From positions 22,197,162-22,261,161 of the forward strand of contig NW_024037072.1 of NCBI RefSeq assembly GCF_015706575.1: a stretch of DNA of 64,000 bases, given 5' to 3'. Positions 58,825 to 64,000 of this stretch are shown one piece after another. The position numbers and the translations under genes were made by a program. Below the pieces are notes generated by a model. That model saw only the letters and a list, made by a program, of their open reading frames with translations, made no database searches and was not told where the DNA came from. Source of the stretch: Patiria miniata. Taxonomy: Eukaryota > Echinodermata > Asteroidea > Valvatida > Asterinidae. Every line of letters begins with the position of its first letter. Position 1 is the first letter of the stretch.

Positions 58825-60915
58825 TCATGTAGCCAAGGTGTAGGCTAGAGAGCACATCTCCCGGTAGCGTTCCTCGCGTCTCTGGGCGATCTCCTTAGCA
58901 ACGGGTGCCATGGCAGCCTCTGGGGTCATGTACTGGAAGGTCAACGCCATGTTGGCAAAACCATGGCCCAGATACTTGGCAGTTTTGATCCCAGCCTGTG
59001 GGAAAGACATGGAAGAAGATAGGGAATTGAGGTCGGGGAGATGAACACGTCCATGTATAACATAAATGATTCGTAGCTGCGGGGGAAGTGGCATGGGCAA
59101 CCCCCCCCCCCCCCCCACCGCTCAAAGCTGACCAAATGCATCGGTTCAGAATACGAAATACTAAATTTGTATTTGTTGAATCTATGGCAAAAATCCCATT
59201 ATATGCCAACTTTGAGACGTTCAAAATTCAAATGCCCGTTCCCCAAATACAGTACTGATACGAAGCTTCACTGCATTTTCAATCAATGCCACATCATGTC
59301 AGTGCAGGTATATAGTTCACACTACACATACAATGTGTCTTTAAAAAAACACGCCAAAGCCCCCTCTTTCTCACAGATTAAAAAAAAAATACCTCGCAAA
59401 TATCGAAACATTTGTGGAGAGTATTATTCATTAGCTTTTCACCAACGAAAACATCTTTCCAATCGGGTAAATAATTAATGAGTTATGGCCGAATTCAAAA
59501 TAAGTGCTCAGTATTTTTCAATCTGTCCACGGTCTCAAATGTCATTTACTAGAAATATTGTGGATTTGGGGTGAGGGTGGTTTTGCTTCTGTAGTATTTT
59601 AATCTTTTTTTCTTGATTTGGTTCATTTAAATGTTTTATATTTTTTTTGCAATTATGCTCATTTATCATTTTGGAGGTCATGGTAGTCCTGAAAAGGATG
59701 GGTTAACTTTTTTACAAATTTACTGTGCTGCTCTGTGTCTGTTCTCTACTTGGAATATAGCCTTTTTCACAGATGCAGTTTCGGCCCGTGTTCTTATTGC
59801 GGCAGTCAAAATATCAGTCACCGTGGACAAAACGAAAAAGCGGTACTTGTAATAAATTGGCCATAACTCAATAAATATTTACCCGATTGGAAAGATTTTT
59901 TTGGTGTTGAAAAGGTCATGACAGATACTCTCTAAAAGTGTATCGATATTTGCGATGTATTTTTTTTAAAGCTGTGAAAAAGAGGGGGCTTCGAGGGTTC
60001 TTTTTTTAAATTGTTACACCCTGTATATAGTTTTTATAACACACAGTTTCCATTTTCCAGTGATCTGAAATGTATTTTTATCTTAAATGCTGCAGTTTTT
60101 TCCCATCCAGGTTTGGTGACAGAGGAGCAGAAATTATAATATGCTCCCATGTCCTTTTAATTATACTCTTCGACAAGTACATGTATGAATCCATATAGGC
60201 ATGGCATTAGATGACAACATGTCAACCGACAAATTTATATTTTGTTTACTTTAAAATTGCGAAACACTTCGACGTTGTACACGTTCACATGCAGCGACTT
60301 AATTACCTTTTTAATTTTCTTCTTCGCCGATTTTTTCTTCTTCTTTTGTGGGGGTGCCTGCTCTTCAGTTTCGATAACTTTGATGTCGTCGGAAATGACG
60401 ACTCGTTTGACCTCTGACGCCCCCTTCTCATCACACCTTTCCTCATCATCGCTTTCGGACAGTGAACCAGTCAAATCCTGTACCGTTTCGCCAGCAGCAT
60501 CGGTGGTTGTCTCGTCAACCGGGGTTTCCTCCTCCACTAAGCACTCGTAGGCGCCTTGTCTGCGTGCCGTCTTTCTCTTACCGGAGTCGGGGTCATTCGG
60601 GTTGCCCTTCGCTAACCCCAAGCTCCCCCATGCAGCTTGCAAAAGCTCCCTGGGCCTCGCTCGCTTCTGCGGTTTGTTTTTGGTACTAGGGCCAGACGAA
60701 TTGACCTGCTCCGATGAAGAATTTGGTTGATCGTCAGCCAATGAAGACTTGGCGTCTCTTGGGTAGCACTCGTCCAAGTCCGGATTGTTCTCATCCAGCA
60801 CTTTGTATTTCCGTTTTCTGAACGGGTTGAAATTCTTCAACCTTACTCGCCTCTTCTTCTTGGGAGTCTCTGAGGCTGGGGAGTGCTCCTTGATGAATTC
60901 TTTGATGGCTCCCAT
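58825..60915 (-). CDS. Unrecognised Lys/Arg-rich, probably nuclear protein (two-exon model)
   Basis: Exon 1 is 60915-60307 (203 codons, MGAIKEFIKEHSPASETP...) and ends at AAAAAG|GTAATTAAG. Exon 2 is 58995-58825 (AGIKTAKYLGHGFANMALTF... to CSLAYTLAT and a stop) after a pyrimidine-rich AG acceptor. Both are phase 0 and give 259 aa if joined directly. Basic clusters PKKKRRVRLKNF, FRKRKYK and PQKRARPR look like nuclear signals. An acidic Ser stretch SLSESDDEERCDEKG and a Lys tail QKKKKKSAKKKIKK follow. Exon 2 has a different composition, ending EIAQRREERYREMCSLAY. I do not recognise the family. It is possible that the exons belong to different genes or that a small exon is missing. The intron carries a 693-bp foldback. 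Confidence 0.55.
59331..60023. mobile_element. Tc1/mariner-like foldback MITE, 693 bp
   Basis: The right end in reverse reads CAGGGTGTAACAATTTAAAA and the left end CAATGTGTCTTTAAAAAAA, with TA outside each. Long arms share AAGCCCCCTC, 'caatcgggtaaataatt' against its mirror 'atatttacccgattgg', and 'gagttatggccgaatt'. It is in the intron of the Lys/Arg-rich gene. The frame at 59631-59852 lies inside the loop and is not supported as a gene. Confidence 0.78.
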
Positions 60916-62039
60916 TTTAGTGGAAACTTGGCAGGTTTCTTGGTTTGCTTTAAAAAAACTGTCTTGCGAGTGGCTAACATAGCCATGAGAAAATATATCT
61001 TATAGACATCATTCTGGTCAGGGTTGCGGATGGATGACAGAAAACTTCTACAATGGCTGTCGCTATAGTCCAATTCAGATACTTACAGGTTAACCAAGCC
61101 TTGTCCTATGGGTAGGTCCCGCAGTTTTTCTACGTTTTGAACGCGTATATAGACTACATCACAGGCCTATATTGTACTATTCACATCGTCCAATTGAAAA
61201 ATAGACGGTCATGCAAAATCGCTCAATGTAATGATGACGTCCAACTAGGTCTTCAGATGCAGATCATCCGCCTACAATAAATGTATGTCTGCTGCTGCTG
61301 CTGCTGCTACTACAACAAAACACCTGATGCATTGATGATGATGTATTGGTGTGCTATCATGGAGCAGCAAAGGAGGCTTTTCGTTAGTCCGTTATCGGAA
61401 CACCTGTGTGGGCAAACAAGTCTCTGCTGCAACCGTGAACAAACAAACCCGTGTAATAAGTCTGCTGCGTCACCAGTTCCCCGCTCACCAAATCAGGGTC
61501 AGGCATAACCGAAATCAAACAGAGATGATGTAGATTTAGTATTGTCGAGGTCCTCGATTGTTTAAACACCACAGGTATTTATCAGTCTATCCAACTGGGC
61601 GAGGGAGGACGAAGTACAAGTCTTTACCGGCATTTCACCAACACGAACTGCAGTGTGTGTACTGTGAGCTGTATTGACAGTGTGGTTCTTTTGTCAGCTG
61701 ACAACAAACTAGTCCATATGGCATATCGTGGAGATCCATAAGCATATGCAGTATGGTGCTGAAATACAGGACTCAGCGGGGTCAATGCATTGAAAATGTG
61801 CACCGGACTGTATTGGTGATTCGTTCGATCAATACCTATGTACAGGCCTATTGAAATAAAGTAGTAGAGCGTACATAATTTTTAGTCAATAAAAATATCC
61901 AATAAATCAACCGGAGTATGAAAGTTACAAATTTACATTTTGGAGCAGAAAATGTTAACGTTTTAATAGCACCTGGGAGCATTATTCCCAATAACCACCA
62001 GTGCGTCTGTTGAAACCTCCTGGTAGGGCCTATGTACAT
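60916..62039. other. Upstream region of the Lys/Arg-rich gene
   Basis: Contains a (CTG)n run near 61291-61309. No promoter element or exon was recognised. The short minus-strand frame starting at 61073 overlaps the gene start in another frame and is not supported. Confidence 0.4.
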
Positions 62040-63115
62040 TATTCTGAGATATTGTGTTAATAATCGTCGGATGTGAACAGCGCCCCCATTGAAAATATGG
62101 TACAAGCCCCCCATCCCCTTACCCCTCTTTATGACCTTACGGAGGCCAAGTGTCCGGAGAAAAAAACGTCTACCTTCAAGAATTTTTTGCTTCCGGGGTA
62201 TCGGCGTTCCCGGCCAATACACACTTCCTTCCCTGTCCATCCATATAACCCCGGAGGGCCAGGCACCATGTAAAAGCAAAGAGCTAAGGGAGGAACAGGG
62301 CGGCACCCTAAGCCCTGATCCTCCGAGTGGACCACATGCCCTGAACCTGTACGAAGGCGCCAACCTGGAACTCGCGGACAGTACCAGCAGCAGTGCTTAC
62401 CGATTAAGCTAAGGTACTGTTGGTGATTTACGATGGGAAATTAAACATCTTATAATGACTGAATGCGTGCATGCGTTGAAAAACAAAAAGACACCGACGG
62501 GATTCGAACCCGGGCTCCACGATTCGTAGACGACGAATCTAACCACTACTAGGCCATTCGGCTTCCTTAGAATTCTGCTCAAAAACGATTTGTCTGAATA
62601 GGCGGAGAAACCTTGAACATTGTTGAGTGCATCTGTTTTACCTAGCTCCATGTACGAACAGAAGTTGATACTTCGGGCAGCAATGAGCCAACTGTTTTCA
62701 TTTGTTATGTTTGGAAAAATATGCGGCAGCTTCGTTAGTTGTAGGCCTATACGTGTGCTAAACTTATTTATAGTTATTTATTTATAGGGGGGGGGATGTC
62801 CAGGCCAGTCAGATGTTCATATCCGATTGTTGTGGACAGGCGGATCGTGTCATTATTAAAATACTTATACATTTTCCGCGTTTTTTTAAAGGCCGGGTTG
62901 GGGGTGTCTCGACCCCGTCTGTACCCGCGCCTGACTCCTTCTCTTTTCTCAACTCCGTCACTACTATTTCAACATTATATGGACGTCTTTAGAAAAGGAA
63001 ACATTTTTTTCGGATTTGTTTGTTAACACTGTAAATCAGGCCCCTGTTCCGTTCGCTGTTTCCAATAGTCTTTCATTAGCCTTTAATCAAACACTATTTT
63101 CCTGAAAAATAATGT
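62040..63115 (-). repeat. 1-kb composite repeat, minus-strand copy
   Basis: 62205-63115 matches 35690-36735 in reverse, including the tRNA-like block at 62490-62565 (B box GGGTTCGAATCCCGTC on the minus strand). 62040-62160 matches, in reverse, the 'gggggcgctgttcaaatccg' block near 37935 and 53140, so the junction differs from the plus-strand copy. Confidence 0.72.
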
Positions 63116-64000
63116 GAGCAGTACGTTCTCATCCTTTTAATTCTATAATTAAAAAAAAACATTAAAACGTAGGGGGCTGTGATGTGCATCATTATAACTT
63201 CGCTGGTACACCCCCAGCCCTGCAAACAGGGCCTAGGGCGCTGGGCCGGGAAGGGCTGATGAGTTTCACAGAATTTTGTGTATGAAGTGGGGATGTCTTT
63301 CTGGGTAACTTATAAATGACCTATTTATAAAGAAATAATTTTTATAGCTGCAGCTGTTTAAAGTATACAGGCCAGTAAATCGGTGCAAAATTGGCTACGC
63401 CGGCCAAATCACGATTTGCATGCCCTCAAATTCTTCGTTTATATTTGAGCACACTAAGGGCCATGAACTTGAGGGTTTGTAAAACATAGGGGTGGAAGCC
63501 TTGCACAGGACTATAAGCTTGTAGTTCTGTGCAATTTGGAAGAAATTTGGGACCTAAAAGCGCTCTATTTTGCAATGGAGTATATGCATCGTTTTTCAAA
63601 ATGGCGACGGGCTTCAGGACTACTTCAAGAGGCGATCATCTTCGGATGGAAATTTCTCCTAAAAGTCATGGTTGACCACCCAAAAAAATGATAAGATAAT
63701 GAAAGAAGAAGAAATACGCTTTAATTTGACGTGTGTCTCGAACGCTTTGGAGAGTTGTGAGTATTTGTTCCTGAATTTCGGAAGTGGGGGCATTTATAAT
63801 GGGTTCCAGGGCAATTTATTCACTGGTCGGCAACCTTAAAAGCGGACATAAGTATCGGACAGTAGGCGGCGCTCTTCATCCCTTCCGACTGAGGTGCCAT
63901 GCTTTTTTTCGACTGGCCGATTTTATCGCCGGCCTGATTTTGCTTCACGCGTCCCCGCCTGGCTCGCTCTTAAAAGCTGTAGCCGTTGCAATTTGCCACT
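63116..64000. other. Right-edge stretch, no feature recognised
   Basis: Mixed composition with GC-rich patches near 63210-63260 and 63840-63970. No exon with family resemblance. Any repeat continuing past the edge cannot be judged. Confidence 0.35.

Noticed and set aside
60235-60306. C-terminal continuation of the basic protein past the donor
   Set aside because: The frame continues 24 codons to a stop, but a good donor (AAG|GTAATTAAG) precedes it; an unspliced short isoform cannot be excluded.

Overview
The window looks like intron-rich genomic DNA from a marine invertebrate deuterostome, most likely an echinoderm. This is inference: the host proteins resemble vertebrate orthologues closely but are cut into short exons by TE-filled introns, and several dispersed repeats resemble echinoderm MITEs as I remember them. 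There is no bacterial-type gene packing. Most short open frames are shadows of repeats.

Four host gene models can be supported. (1) HEATR5B, minus strand, seven exons from 13237 down to 239: the N-terminal 389 codons, running off the left edge. (2) ZFPL1, plus strand, six exons 41007-47420: complete at 331 aa, with one GC-AG intron. (3) An unrecognised 123-aa protein with three predicted membrane helices, minus strand, three exons 51058-49077, convergent with ZFPL1. (4) An unrecognised Lys/Arg-rich protein, minus strand, 60915-58825, from two phase-compatible exons.

The rest is mobile DNA. HEATR5B intron 4 holds a 4.5-kb TIR transposon with TTAA flanks (4668-9185). It carries a three-exon gene of a Cys/His-rich family that I recall as expanded in aquatic invertebrates. 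From 13.3 to 41.0 kb I find no convincing host exon, only nested MITEs, foldbacks, LINE fragments and long composite repeats. ZFPL1 introns carry several tRNA-headed SINEs and TTAA-type MITEs. The block 52.7-56.4 kb repeats the organisation of 37.1-39.4 kb, including a ~166-bp tandem array of about 15 units in one copy and about 4 in the other, ending next to a BED-finger-like exon remnant.

The most unusual structure is a class of small elements, each written almost wholly in one iterated short word and each word different (CTCGAGT, TCCGACGCCTCAT, TCAACGGTCGAGTTGTC, TTCGGACTATCGAACC, GTACTCG). Four of the six have candidate 8-bp flanking duplications, as expected for hAT-type insertion. Together with the TTAA transposon they are the best candidates here for something undescribed. 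No retrovirus-like, LTR or Polinton element was recognised.
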